Shown here one piece after another: positions 26,396 to 34,638 of a stretch of 64,000 nt of DNA. Numbering within the stretch: position 1 is the first letter of the stretch; each line of letters opens with the position of its first letter. Both the position numbers and the translations under genes were made by a program. This DNA is from Sporobacter sp942492735 (GTDB lineage: Bacteria > Bacillota > Clostridia > Oscillospirales > Oscillospiraceae): contig OW818648.1 in the NCBI GenBank assembly GCA_942492735.1, positions 2,604,001 through 2,668,000 on the forward strand. Direction: 5' to 3'. The notes under the pieces were generated by a model. It had not been told where the DNA came from, did not search any database, and saw nothing but the letters and a program-made list of their open reading frames with translations.

Positions 26396-27303
26396 ATGAA
26401 AACACCATTGCCGCCGAAATTGTGCGGACAAAGGAAATTATCGCTATTGAGATCAGGACACACAGCAATCAGTTCAAGGAGCAGGCGCTGTCTTATGCCA
26501 TTAAAATCGGCCGGCTGCTCTGCGAGGCTAAGGAGCTCGTCGATCATGGGGAATGGGGAAACTGGCTTGAGGAACAGACCGAATTCAAGCAGTCAACTGC
26601 CAACAACCTGATGCGCATTTATAAGGAATACAGTGCCGATCAGGTGGGATTTTTCGGAGATGCAAAATCCCAAACGCTTGGGAATTTGAGTTATTCCAAG
26701 GCATTAGCACTCCTAGACGTGCCTGCGGAGGAGCGGGAAGCGTTCGCCGAAGATAACAATGTCGACGAGCTGTCGACGCGGGAGCTCGAAAAACTGATCA
26801 AGGAGCGGGACGAAGCGTTGAAGGGTAAGACTGAGGCTGAGACGCAGATGAAATGCGCTCAGGAGCGCGAAAAGGATATCAAGATCGATTATACGTCGGA
26901 AAAGTCGAAAGCCGCAGAACTCGACAAAAAAATAAAGAAGCTCGAGACTGAACTGAAGGATATTAAGTCAAAGCCGATCGACATAGCAGTTCAGGAGCCG
27001 GACCCGGAAGCCGTTAATGAAGCGGTAAAGGCTGCTGAAGAAAAAATGGAAAAAGAACTAGAGACAATGAAAACGGAGCGGGATGTCGCTCTTGCCAAGG
27101 CCGCGGCAGCCGAGAAGGCGCTCGCGGTCGCAGATCCCAGCGTGACACAGTTCAAGGTTATATTCGAAGAGGCCCAGGGGATGCTCAACAAGCTAGTCGG
27201 CATGCTCATGAAAGCAGAACCTGACAAGCGCGATGGATTGAGAAAAGCGTTATCCACATTGCTGTCCACTTATGGGGAAAAAGTCAAAGAAGGCGCAGCA
27301 TGA
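26392..27303 (+). CDS. DUF3102 phage protein with long coiled coil
   Basis: The 303-residue protein has an N-terminal DUF3102 domain (YAIKIGRLLCEAKELVDHG, EWGNWLEEQ, STANNLMRIYKEY), typical of phages and plasmids of Bacillota, followed by a long charged coiled coil at about 125-245 and a short helical tail. Function unknown; partition-like or DNA-binding roles have been suggested for similar proteins, which I cannot confirm. Confidence 0.75.
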   Translation: MNENTIAAEIVRTKEIIAIEIRTHSNQFKEQALSYAIKIGRLLCEAKELVDHGEWGNWLEEQTEFKQSTANNLMRIYKEYSADQVGFFGDAKSQTLGNLSYSKALALLDVPAEEREAFAEDNNVDELSTRELEKLIKERDEALKGKTEAETQMKCAQEREKDIKIDYTSEKSKAAELDKKIKKLETELKDIKSKPIDIAVQEPDPEAVNEAVKAAEEKMEKELETMKTERDVALAKAAAAEKALAVADPSVTQFKVIFEEAQGMLNKLVGMLMKAEPDKRDGLRKALSTLLSTYGEKVKEGAA

Positions 27304-27306
27304 CAA

Positions 27307-28091
27307 ATGAATGAAGCAATTAAAAGTGTAGTCAAGTACCCTGGGGCAAAATGGCGCATAGCCGACTGGATCATTGAGCGTATGCCGGAACATCACAGTT
27401 ATATAGAACCTTATTTCGGAAGTGGTGCAGTATTTTTTCGAAAGGCTGCATCAAGCATAGAGACAATCAACGACCTTGACGACGATGTTGTGAACTTGTT
27501 CCGAGTTATACGAGATAATCCAGACCCATTAATCCAAGCCGTTACATATACGCCATACGCCCGGCAGGAATACGAAAACGCATTCCACCTCGATGCAGAC
27601 GACCCAATTGAAAAAGCCCGGCAGTTTTAATTAAGTGTTGGCAAGGGCACGGATTCCGCACCAACGCATATAAAGCCGGATGGAAGAATGACGTGCAGGG
27701 CCGTGAAGCTGCCTATGCCATGCGAAACTGGTACCGACTGCCCGATTGGATTGGCGGCATAATCGAAAGGCTGAAAGAGGTCCAGATTGAAAACCGGCCG
27801 GCCGTCGAGGTGATAAAGAGATTTAACCACCAAAATGTATTAATTTATGCCGATCCTCCTTACGTGCTGTCGACACGCACCGGAAAGAGCTACAAGCACG
27901 AAATGACGGATGCTGACCATATCAAACTGCTCGAAGCGTTGCTGCAGCATACAGGTCCAGTCGTATTATCAGGCTACGAAAACGATTTATATAATTCCTG
28001 CCTCGAGGGATGGGACAAATACCAAGTCAACACAACAGCAGAAAAAGGTCTGCATCGAATTGAAACGTTATGGATTAAGGAGGCAACATAA
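27307..28091 (+). pseudogene. DNA adenine methylase (Dam family), frameshifted
   Basis: The two parts form one D12-class N6-adenine methyltransferase of about 260 residues. The first has the SAM-binding motifs KYPGAKWRIADWI and IEPYFGSGAVFF, the second the catalytic DPPY in VLIYADPPYVLSTRTG. The frame breaks at TTTT (27625-27628): one more T would restore QFLIKCWQGHGFRTNAY across the break. So the gene has a -1 frameshift, either a real mutation, homopolymer phase variation, or a sequencing error. An intact product would methylate phage DNA and protect it from host restriction. Confidence 0.85.
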
Positions 28092-28519
28092 TGAACGCAA
28101 TTACACTTTGGCAGCCGTGGGCGCAGCTGACGGTTCTCGGCTTGAAAATAAATGAGACACGCAGCTGGCCTACGAAAATTAGAGGAACAATCGCCATGCA
28201 CGCCGCGAAACGAGTTACAGACGGTTTTGAATACAGGGAACCTTTTTGGACAGCACTCGTGCCATATTTCATTGAAGAAACAGGACCGTTACCATTAGGT
28301 GCAATCGTGGGTACCATTGAAATCGTTGACTGTCTGAAAGTGATCAGCAATACTGGAAAATCTGCTGTCCTGGAAGATGATACGGTCGTAGACCGTAATG
28401 AATTCATGTTTGGAGATTACACGCCAGGGCGTTACGCGTGGCGGCTTCAGAATCCGATTCTTTTTAGAAAGCCGGTACCAGCAATAGGCAGTCAAGGCTT
28501 TTGGAAGTGGGTGGCGTAA
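28091..28519 (+). CDS. ASCH-domain protein
   Basis: The 142-residue protein matches the ASCH fold, a PUA-related RNA-binding or amidohydrolase domain: ITLWQPWAQLTVLGLKINET, RSWPTKIRGTIAMHAAK, and a C-terminal GRYAWRLQNP. Its ATG overlaps the methylase stop (TAATG). Small ASCH proteins are frequent in phages, and their role is mostly unknown. Confidence 0.78.
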   Translation: MNAITLWQPWAQLTVLGLKINETRSWPTKIRGTIAMHAAKRVTDGFEYREPFWTALVPYFIEETGPLPLGAIVGTIEIVDCLKVISNTGKSAVLEDDTVVDRNEFMFGDYTPGRYAWRLQNPILFRKPVPAIGSQGFWKWVA

Positions 28520-28785
28520 TGAGCGAGTTTATATATAACAATATCAAGGATGAGCGAAAACACCAAGACGAAAAATGGGGTGAACAGAATCACCATCCTC
28601 TTATGTGGTTTTCAATTATTGGGGAGGAATATGGAGAAATGTGTCATGCCTATAATGAGTATTCATTCGAGCAGGATCCTAATTTGCTGGATGATATGCA
28701 ACGTGAAGCTATTCAAGTGGCTGCATCCTGTGTCGCAATGCTTGAGTGTTTGGAGCGCATAGCTGAAAAGGGGTTGGTACCGTGA
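28519..28785 (+). CDS. MazG-like phage protein
   Basis: 88 residues with the all-helical pattern of MazG-like nucleotide pyrophosphohydrolases: IKDERKHQDEKWGEQNHHPL, then IIGEEYGEMCHA and the helix REAIQVAASCVAMLECL. Catalytic acidic residues EEYGE are present. The ATG overlaps the previous stop (TAATG). Such enzymes clean nucleotide pools or counter alarmone-type signals in phage infection, which is inference here. Confidence 0.65.
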   Translation: MSEFIYNNIKDERKHQDEKWGEQNHHPLMWFSIIGEEYGEMCHAYNEYSFEQDPNLLDDMQREAIQVAASCVAMLECLERIAEKGLVP

Positions 28786-29492
28786 AAAATCCAATTTATA
28801 AGCCACAGGGCCGAGCGGCTGAATATGGAGATTATGCCTGCAACATTTATACCGGCTGCAACCACCGCTGTACATATTGTTTTGCGCCGGCGGTTTTGCG
28901 GAAAGACAGGGAAGCTTTTCACAGAGACGTGAGGCCAAGAGACGGCATTGTCGAGAGCGTTATCCATCAGCTGAGCAGCGGAGAAATTAAAAATAAGTTG
29001 ATTCATCTCTGCTTCACATGCGACCCGTATCCGGCCGGTATTGACACGTCAGCAACGCAGGATATCATCACTGCCATCAAGAAAAGCGGCAACCACGTTC
29101 AGATCCTCACAAAGGGCGGGTACCGCGCCGTTATTGACTTTAATCTCTTAGACGGTAACGACTGGTTTGGCGTGACGGTATCGGGTTTCAACGGAAAAGA
29201 AGAGCCAGGCGCCGCGAATCCTTATGAAAGAATAACGACGCTGCAGACAGCGCACAGGCAAGGTATCAAGACCTGGGTAAGCTGCGAACCGGTGCTGAAC
29301 ACCGAAGACATCTACGAGCTGATCGAGCTCTACGACTTCATTGACCTTTATAAAATTGGCAAGCTTAACTATGCGCCGTCAGACATCAACTGGGCGGAAT
29401 TCGGCCGCAAGGCGGAATGGCTCTGCAAGCTGCATAATCGGAAGTATTACATAAAAGCGGATCTCAGGCAAGAGATGAAGAAGGGAGGCTAA
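28782..29492 (+). CDS. Radical SAM protein, SPL-like
   Basis: The 236-residue protein has the radical SAM iron-sulfur motif in YTGCNHRCTYCFAPAVLRK (CxxxCxxC, residues about 24-31), then LCFTCDPYP and VQILTKGGYR, close to the catalytic core of the spore photoproduct lyase-like group. It lacks the C-terminal extension of true spore photoproduct lyase. GTG 28782 overlaps the previous stop (GTGA). Its substrate is unknown; in phages a nucleic-acid repair or modification role is plausible. Confidence 0.78.
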   Translation: MKNPIYKPQGRAAEYGDYACNIYTGCNHRCTYCFAPAVLRKDREAFHRDVRPRDGIVESVIHQLSSGEIKNKLIHLCFTCDPYPAGIDTSATQDIITAIKKSGNHVQILTKGGYRAVIDFNLLDGNDWFGVTVSGFNGKEEPGAANPYERITTLQTAHRQGIKTWVSCEPVLNTEDIYELIELYDFIDLYKIGKLNYAPSDINWAEFGRKAEWLCKLHNRKYYIKADLRQEMKKGG

Positions 29493-29493
29493 T

Positions 29494-29886
29494 ATGAAAA
29501 ACATAGGGACGTGTCGGTTGTGTGGACAAATCATCACATTGAAAATGCCGGCGGAAACGGAAGAGTTTGCTGACATAGAGGCGTCAATGCTGTGCGGTTG
29601 CTCCGACGCCAAGAGCCTGCAGATGCGGCATAAAAGGATCGAGAAGGCAAAAAGGCGTATCGATGAGCTTTTTGGAGCGGGTGCTGTCACGCTGAACTTC
29701 TTGCCAATTGCTGACCAGGAGACCATCGAGCAGCTTTACAAGATCGTCGAGCTCACAGGTAACGGGATGTTGGAGCGTACATCAATCACATTTCCTCAGT
29801 ACGGAAAAGCAAAGATCAGCCTCACTTCAAAAAGCCTCATTAAGATAGAACGCTCGGAAGTACACGCCTGCCAGATGGAGGAATGA
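29494..29886 (+). CDS. Phage protein with N-terminal Cys pairs
   Basis: 130 residues with CRLCGQ and later CGC near the N-terminus, possibly a zinc site, and helical regions after it (KRIEKAKRRIDELFGAGAV). AAGGGAGG precedes the ATG. A small phage family I cannot name; function unknown. Confidence 0.55.
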   Translation: MKNIGTCRLCGQIITLKMPAETEEFADIEASMLCGCSDAKSLQMRHKRIEKAKRRIDELFGAGAVTLNFLPIADQETIEQLYKIVELTGNGMLERTSITFPQYGKAKISLTSKSLIKIERSEVHACQMEE

Positions 29887-29889
29887 GTG

Positions 29890-30168
29890 ATGGATTGGGT
29901 TCATGAAGCAGATGGTACCCTGCGGCTTACTGTATATGATGGAAAAGTAGAAATAGCGACACTGGAAAACGACGGAACAGATGATATGCCATTGTGGGAT
30001 TTGAGGTGTAAGTATTTATCTCATGGTTTTGATATTTTAGCTGCTGATACAGAGGATGAAGCAAAAGAGGAGGCTGTTGAGGTTATTACCTCTGCAGTAG
30101 ATGGAGAGCTCGACTTCCTCAAAGAACTACTTGAGCTGCTAAGTGAGATGTATAAGGTGGTGCAGTGA
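29890..30168 (+). CDS. Small acidic phage protein
   Basis: 92 residues, strongly acidic (AADTEDEAKEEAVEVI). GGAGG stands nine or more bases before ATG 29890; GTG 29887 is an alternative. It ends TGATG with the next gene. Function unknown. Confidence 0.5.
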   Translation: MDWVHEADGTLRLTVYDGKVEIATLENDGTDDMPLWDLRCKYLSHGFDILAADTEDEAKEEAVEVITSAVDGELDFLKELLELLSEMYKVVQ

Positions 30169-30308
30169 TGGCGGAACTGACAATAGAAGAGATGCTTCAC
30201 ATGGCAGATGAATACCTTGAGGAGCCAAACAGTAATGATCCTCAGTGGGAGCAGTTTATCGTTCAGGTCCGGAGGATGCTTACTAAATCAAAAGAAGGAG
30301 CTGCATAA
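30168..30308 (+). CDS. Very small phage protein
   Basis: A 46-codon frame, MAELTIEEMLHMADEYLEEP to KSKEGAA, linked by TGATG to the gene before and TAATG to the gene after, which supports translation. Function unknown. Confidence 0.5.
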   Translation: MAELTIEEMLHMADEYLEEPNSNDPQWEQFIVQVRRMLTKSKEGAA

Positions 30309-30751
30309 TGGCGCTAAAAAATTACACTACAGACATTCCGGTTAATAAGACCGTTAGCGAGATACATCTTCTGCTTGCGGACCATGGAGCCCGAAAGATT
30401 GCTTTTACATATGCAGCAGACGGAAGAACGGAAGCAATTATCTTCACTCTCCAAACGCCAAACGGTGAACAGGCGGCCAAGCTGCCGGCCAACGCTTCAC
30501 GAGTTCGTGAAGTCCTAAGGCGACAGAAGGCAGATCCGAAAAACAGAAGCCGGTCCAGCATCGACGACTCACTGGAGCAATCGGAGCGGGTTGCATGGCG
30601 AATTATTAAAGATTGGCTCGCGGCTCAGCTGGCTTTGCTTGAAACGGAAATGGTTGAAATGGAGCAGCTGTTTTTCCCACACTTAATAAATAATGCGGGA
30701 AAAACACTTTATGAGGTTTATCAGAGTGGGCAGCTGCTCTTGCCGGAATAG
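30308..30751 (+). CDS. Phage protein of unknown function
   Basis: 147 residues: LPANASRVREVLRRQKADP then QSERVAWRIIKDWLAAQLAL and a C-terminal LYEVYQSGQLLLPE. This resembles a protein common in phages of Bacillota and of unknown function. TAATG overlap with the previous gene. Confidence 0.6.
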   Translation: MALKNYTTDIPVNKTVSEIHLLLADHGARKIAFTYAADGRTEAIIFTLQTPNGEQAAKLPANASRVREVLRRQKADPKNRSRSSIDDSLEQSERVAWRIIKDWLAAQLALLETEMVEMEQLFFPHLINNAGKTLYEVYQSGQLLLPE

Positions 30752-30761
30752 GGAGGATGAA

Positions 30762-31091
30762 ATGAGCGAAATTGAAGAGGCTATGGATTGGATTAAGGCC
30801 GTGAGGTTTAGTAGCGGTCACCTAATAGGACGCACAGGGCAGAAGCATCTTGGGTTTGCACTCGAAGCCCTTAAAGACAACGCCGATCGGGAGAATCCTC
30901 AGCCGATGACATTGGAGCAGTTGAGGGAGAGAGACGGCAAACCAGCATATTATACCGACGGAAAGCGGGGCGCTTGGTGCCTAATAGACGCCGCTAATGA
31001 AAACATAGTAGGACTTAATTTTGTCGTATCATTTCTGCATTTAAAAGCTCCCGTAATATACGACTATCCACCAAAGGAGGCACAGCCATGA
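30762..31091 (+). CDS. Phage protein of unknown function
   Basis: 109 residues from ATG 30762 after GGGAGGATG. The segment MTLEQLRERDGKPAYYTDGK, then RGAWCLIDA is typical of small phage proteins with no known activity. It overlaps the next gene by four bases. Confidence 0.55.
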   Translation: MSEIEEAMDWIKAVRFSSGHLIGRTGQKHLGFALEALKDNADRENPQPMTLEQLRERDGKPAYYTDGKRGAWCLIDAANENIVGLNFVVSFLHLKAPVIYDYPPKEAQP

Positions 31092-31336
31092 AACGCAAAT
31101 ACACCAGATGGTTATATAAAAAATTTCCAGAACTTTCATTACAGACATGGTATCTACCGTGGTATCTGTGGGTTGTAACCTATTGGCTGTTCAGTCCTTC
31201 TGCATGGTCGAAGTGCCAAGCGGACGATATCGCAAAAGCATTCAGGCGACTTGAGCAATCCATGACAGGATTATCCGAAGCTTTTAAGCGTTGCAGTGAG
31301 GCGGCGAGCAAAGCGCTAAAGGAGGCGCGGCCGTGA
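31088..31336 (+). CDS. Small phage protein, possible membrane segment
   Basis: 82 residues with a basic start, an aromatic hydrophobic stretch (WYLPWYLWVVTYWLFSPSAW, about 19-38) that may enter the membrane, and a charged helix after it. AAAGGAGG precedes the ATG. Function unknown. Confidence 0.5.
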   Translation: MKRKYTRWLYKKFPELSLQTWYLPWYLWVVTYWLFSPSAWSKCQADDIAKAFRRLEQSMTGLSEAFKRCSEAASKALKEARP

Positions 31337-31614
31337 GCATTAACAATTTCGGCGGGCAGTTTACGCCGGTTTGTGATGAGTGCGAGAAGCGACTGCCTGG
31401 AGAGATGTCTTGGGCGGAGGCCATCAGCGCTAAAATAAGAGCAGGATGGGACAGGCGGTTAATAAAAAAGACAGGAAATTCAATCGATATCTGCCGGGAA
31501 TGTTTGGAGGACGAAAAATATGGGACGGAAAACAGTCAGGCAATACATGAAGGTTTGCAAGGGGAGCAGTGTGTATGCTCAGACAAGGCTTCCGCGCTGC
31601 GACAAGTGCGGTAA
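31333..31614 (+). CDS. Small Cys-rich phage protein
   Basis: 93 residues from GTG 31333, overlapping the previous stop. CDECEKRLPG and CRECLEDE form a probable Cys4 zinc site. The last 95 bp overlap the next frame, so the C-terminus may be shifted or either frame may be unused there. Confidence 0.5.
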   Translation: MSINNFGGQFTPVCDECEKRLPGEMSWAEAISAKIRAGWDRRLIKKTGNSIDICRECLEDEKYGTENSQAIHEGLQGEQCVCSDKASALRQVR

Positions 31615-31726
31615 AGGTTTTGTGACACTGAAGGTTATAAACGTCAACGGAAAGACGCAGGCGCTCTGCAGTGGGTGCCAGACGGCAGCAAGTGCCTCGG
31701 GCGGGCACACCGTGTTGAGGCAATGA
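31520..31726 (+). CDS. Small zinc-ribbon phage protein, overlapping frame
   Basis: 68 residues with CDKCGKGF and CSGC, a plausible Cys4 zinc ribbon. GGAGG lies ten bases before ATG 31520, which supports translation despite the overlap with the previous gene. Confidence 0.45.
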   Translation: MGRKTVRQYMKVCKGSSVYAQTRLPRCDKCGKGFVTLKVINVNGKTQALCSGCQTAASASGGHTVLRQ

Positions 31727-31739
31727 AAGGCGGTGGTAC

Positions 31740-31971
31740 ATATGAAGCGCGTACACTAAAGCGCTTATACATTAACACCTAGTATATTTAGTAGTTTGGA
31801 GATACCCCAAGCCAATTGTTTGGGGTATCTGCAAAACACTAATGCCGACGGAGCGTTGCTCTTTGTAAAATGAAGTTATCTATACTATATAAATATACGT
31901 GCGCGCGCGTATTTTATAGGGCTCTTAAAAGCCTAAGTTTATAACCATATATATATCGGAGGTAATCTGAG
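31740..31971 (+). promoter_or_regulatory. Structured spacer before the HUH Rep-like gene: hairpin, promoter, alternating CG tract
   Basis: This 230-bp spacer has a perfect 11-bp stem-loop AGATACCCCAA/TTGGGGTATCT (31800-31830) without a U-tract, a candidate promoter TTGTAA (31863-31868) and TATATA (31886-31891) with 17 bp between, and an alternating purine-pyrimidine tract around ACGTGCGCGCGCGTA near 31898-31912. It could be a transcription attenuator or the origin for the Rep-like protein encoded next. Confidence 0.45.
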
Positions 31972-32745
31972 ATGGTGGAGGGTAAATATATGATGCGGAA
32001 GATCACTGCCGGTGAGGTTGTGGAGATTTCCTGCTTCAAAGTGGGAAATGCGACAAAACCGAGGTCAAAGAGAAAAAAGGGAACAAGCACTTTCAGGAAG
32101 CAGGATGAAAACGATAGGGATGCTGTTAAGAGACTGGCCAGGACAATCAACGGCAATTTCGGACCGGCAGATTATTGGCTCACTCCTCACTATGATCAAA
32201 AACGGATGAACAAGCTTTTAAAGAAACTCGAGACAAACGGGTTGGAAGCGACGCCGGACAATATCAGGGACGAGGCTGTATCTGAGCTTGGCAGATGCCT
32301 TCGCCGAGTGAAGCGGGATATGGACGCCGATAAAGTACCATTCCGATACATCAAGGCAACGGCAGACATTGACGGAGACACCGGGGAATATGTTCGACCG
32401 CATCATCACCTGATCGTGAACAAAGAGGCGTATGACTATATCATGAAGCATTGGCCGAAAGAAGAGTTTGACTGCAAGCCGCTGAAGGATCAGAAGGACT
32501 ATACACCGATGGCCATATATATTATTCGACAGGTGAGGCGGCAGCCTGACGGGAAGAAGTTCAGCCCGAGCAGAAACCTGAAGAAGCCGGAAATCGAAGA
32601 GACAATCATCAACGTTAAGAAGCTGATGAAAGCGCCTCCAGGGGCAAAGGTAATGGAAGCTTCATACGACGCGGATAAACCGGTTCAGTACATGCGATAC
32701 ATAAAGGCTGAGAATAAGAAAAAGCGGGGAGGGAAACGGGAATGA
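31972..32745 (+). CDS. HUH-type replication initiator-like protein
   Basis: The 257-residue protein has an arrangement typical of rolling-circle Rep-associated proteins of phages: DYWLTPHYDQKRMNK (motif 1-like), the metal-binding HUH motif in VRPHHHLIVNKE (residues about 140-150), and a later tyrosine in MAIYIIRQVRRQP that could be the nicking residue. The basic tail is probably DNA binding. CGGAGG fits ATG 31972; ATG 31990 after GGAGGG is an alternative. It is the only recognisable replication protein in the prophage. Confidence 0.72.
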   Translation: MVEGKYMMRKITAGEVVEISCFKVGNATKPRSKRKKGTSTFRKQDENDRDAVKRLARTINGNFGPADYWLTPHYDQKRMNKLLKKLETNGLEATPDNIRDEAVSELGRCLRRVKRDMDADKVPFRYIKATADIDGDTGEYVRPHHHLIVNKEAYDYIMKHWPKEEFDCKPLKDQKDYTPMAIYIIRQVRRQPDGKKFSPSRNLKKPEIEETIINVKKLMKAPPGAKVMEASYDADKPVQYMRYIKAENKKKRGGKRE

Positions 32746-33143
32746 GCAGGCATTGGGATGTGAGGTTGGAAGAGAACGAAATATCAAAATACGCTTTTAG
32801 GGAGTTGAGAAACTTCTGCCTTCAGTATCATGAGAAAAAAGATAAGCTAAATGCATTACGCAGCATAAGCTCGGCGCCGATCACGGGCATGCCAAAGGGC
32901 AACGCGGTGAGCAATCCGACGGAGAAGAAAGCGCTTAGGTCAGAAAGACTGTCAGCGGATTGCGAACTGATAGAGAATTCACTGATGGAGGTCGGACCCG
33001 AGATTTATCCGTGGCTGCTCAGAAGCGTCACGGAAGAGAATGCGACGTGGTACAACATGCAGCCGCCGATCGGTGTCAATCAGTTCTATAAAATGCGTCG
33101 GCGCTTTTATAAGCTTCTGGCAGATAAAAAAGGCCTCGCCTAA
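32742..33143 (+). CDS. ArpU/RinA-like late transcription regulator
   Basis: 133 residues with a C-terminal half resembling phage late-gene activators of the ArpU/RinA group: ADCELIENSLMEVGPEIYPW, LLRSVTEENATWYNM and GVNQFYKMRRRFYKLL, a helix-turn-helix-like end. Such proteins turn on packaging and structural genes and usually sit just upstream of the HNH nuclease and terminase, as here. It overlaps the previous gene by four bases. Confidence 0.65.
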   Translation: MSRHWDVRLEENEISKYAFRELRNFCLQYHEKKDKLNALRSISSAPITGMPKGNAVSNPTEKKALRSERLSADCELIENSLMEVGPEIYPWLLRSVTEENATWYNMQPPIGVNQFYKMRRRFYKLLADKKGLA

Positions 33144-33325
33144 TATCGGTGACCACGGGGCGCTGCTTTCGGATTATTCTTGTAACATGGATAATTACGA
33201 AAGGCGGGGGGTGCATGTTACGGATTGTTATCTGCAGGAGATGCGTGTATCGATTTCAGAACATAGACCAAACGTCGTGCATGCTTCCGTTCTGCTTCTA
33301 CGAGCAGCATGTCAAGGAGATGAAT

Positions 33326-33754
33326 ATGCCAAGTAAGTCGCTTCACTTCTGCAATCACTTCGGATGTTCTGAACTGACGAACCAGAGGTATTGTCCAGGG
33401 CATATGGCTGAGCATGAGGAGCAGCGGCGCGATGCGAATGCTCGGTTTGACAAGAACAGGGGAAGCGCTCAGGACCGAGGATATGACGGTCGCTGGCAGA
33501 AGTACAGCAAAGCGTTCCTGAGTCGGCCAGAAAATCAAATATGCAGGCTGCATCTTGATGCAGGGTGTGCTGTAGTGTCTCAGTGTGTTGACCATATCAA
33601 CCCGCCAGATGGTCCTGATGATCCGAGGTTCTGGGATAAGAGCAATCATCAGTCAGCCTGCCTGCATTGCAACACGGTGAAGGGACATCGATACTTGAAG
33701 GGCACGTATGACATGATGAGCGAGATCGATGGTAATCTGAGCAAAAGGAAATAG
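33326..33754 (+). CDS. HNH endonuclease
   Basis: From ATG 33326 (after AAGGAGATG) the product has 142 residues: a Cys/His segment (LHFCNHFGCSELTNQRYC), then ARFDKNRGSAQDRGYDGRWQ, and the HNH core CVDHINPPDGPDD with NHQSACLHCNTVKGHR. The DHI and Asn are present; the usual final CH is CN. HNH proteins next to terminase assist genome cutting in HK97-like phages. The same frame is open back to ATG 33215 (MLRIVICRRCVYRFQ), which may be a separate small start or a longer form. Confidence 0.82.
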   Translation: MPSKSLHFCNHFGCSELTNQRYCPGHMAEHEEQRRDANARFDKNRGSAQDRGYDGRWQKYSKAFLSRPENQICRLHLDAGCAVVSQCVDHINPPDGPDDPRFWDKSNHQSACLHCNTVKGHRYLKGTYDMMSEIDGNLSKRK

Positions 33755-34038
33755 AAAAGAATATAAAAACTATTCGTTCTTAATCGAAATCGATATGCTT
33801 TTAATTCTCGCTGTTCAGCGTGATCCTGATCAATCAACAACGAAGCCGGTCACGGTGCGGATATGATATTCCGCATCAAAACCGAACACTAAGATTAATA
33901 TATATATTAATCTTAAGGCTTGTTAGTGGGGTAGGGGGGGTCAAATCCCTACAAAATTTTTCTTGCTGACCGGATTCCCAACTCCGCGCAAGATTTTTTC
34001 CCAAAATGGGGTCAATCCAAATTAAGGGGGTGTACAAA
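33755..34038 (+). other. Non-coding segment before terminase with a perfect palindrome
   Basis: No gene seen. It has a perfect 26-bp AT-rich palindrome at 33890-33915 (arms start TAAGATTAATATA), a stem GCGGAATA-like near 33858-33876, and GTAGGG...CCCTAC around 33928-33950. In HK97-like phages the cos site lies between the HNH and small terminase genes, so a packaging signal is plausible here. Confidence 0.4.
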
Positions 34039-34638
34039 GTGGCAGGGAGACCATCAAAACCGACTGAATTAATTCTCTTGGAGGGCAAGTCTCACCGGAC
34101 AAAAGAAGAGCTCGATGCCCGAAAAAAACTCGAAGCCTTGATGTACACCGGCGTTCACATGAAGATCTGGCCGGAGGTTAAGCAGGACAAAATTGCGCAC
34201 AAGGAATTCAATCGCGTTCGCGCCCTGCTCATGAAGATCGGCAAGGACGACGCGCTGCAAGAAGGTATCGTCAACCGGTACGCGCTGCTTAAGGCTGAGT
34301 GTCAGGATTTCGAGATTAAGCGGGAGACGTTTTATGAATCGATTGGCGAAATGAAAACAGAGTTCCAAAACCAGAATATCCAGATCGATCCTGTAACCGG
34401 AAAAATGGAATACGCATTAAGCCCTTCCCAGTATTACAAGCTCTTAGCGACGATGCAGCAGAGCATCGTCAACCTGGACAAGCAGATCATGGCCAAGCGG
34501 AGCATGATGCTCGCCATTGAAAAAGAATGCTTGCTGACCATCTCATCGGCGCTGCGCTCGATCCCAAAGAAACCGCCAAAGGAGACAAAGACAGGCGGTG
34601 TCGCTTCGTTTATGCAGGGGCGTGTTCAGAGTGGTTGA
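34039..34638 (+). CDS. Terminase small subunit, P27 family
   Basis: Recognises phage DNA and guides the large subunit to the packaging site. The product of about 199 residues starts VAGRPSKPTELILLEGKSHR, the RPxKPT-type N-terminus of P27-family small terminases, and continues with helices (ALLKAECQDFEIKRETFYES) and a Pro/Lys-rich tail. GTG 34039 has AAGGGGG eight bases upstream; earlier starts do not. It overlaps the large subunit gene. Confidence 0.8.
   Translation: MAGRPSKPTELILLEGKSHRTKEELDARKKLEALMYTGVHMKIWPEVKQDKIAHKEFNRVRALLMKIGKDDALQEGIVNRYALLKAECQDFEIKRETFYESIGEMKTEFQNQNIQIDPVTGKMEYALSPSQYYKLLATMQQSIVNLDKQIMAKRSMMLAIEKECLLTISSALRSIPKKPPKETKTGGVASFMQGRVQSG

Noticed and set aside
27307..28091. 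Two separate genes for the Dam methylase halves
   Set aside because: Each carries only part of the conserved motifs, and adding one T joins them into a standard-length protein.
31898..31912. Alternating CG tract as a proven functional element
   Set aside because: Too short to interpret alone; kept only as part of the spacer description.
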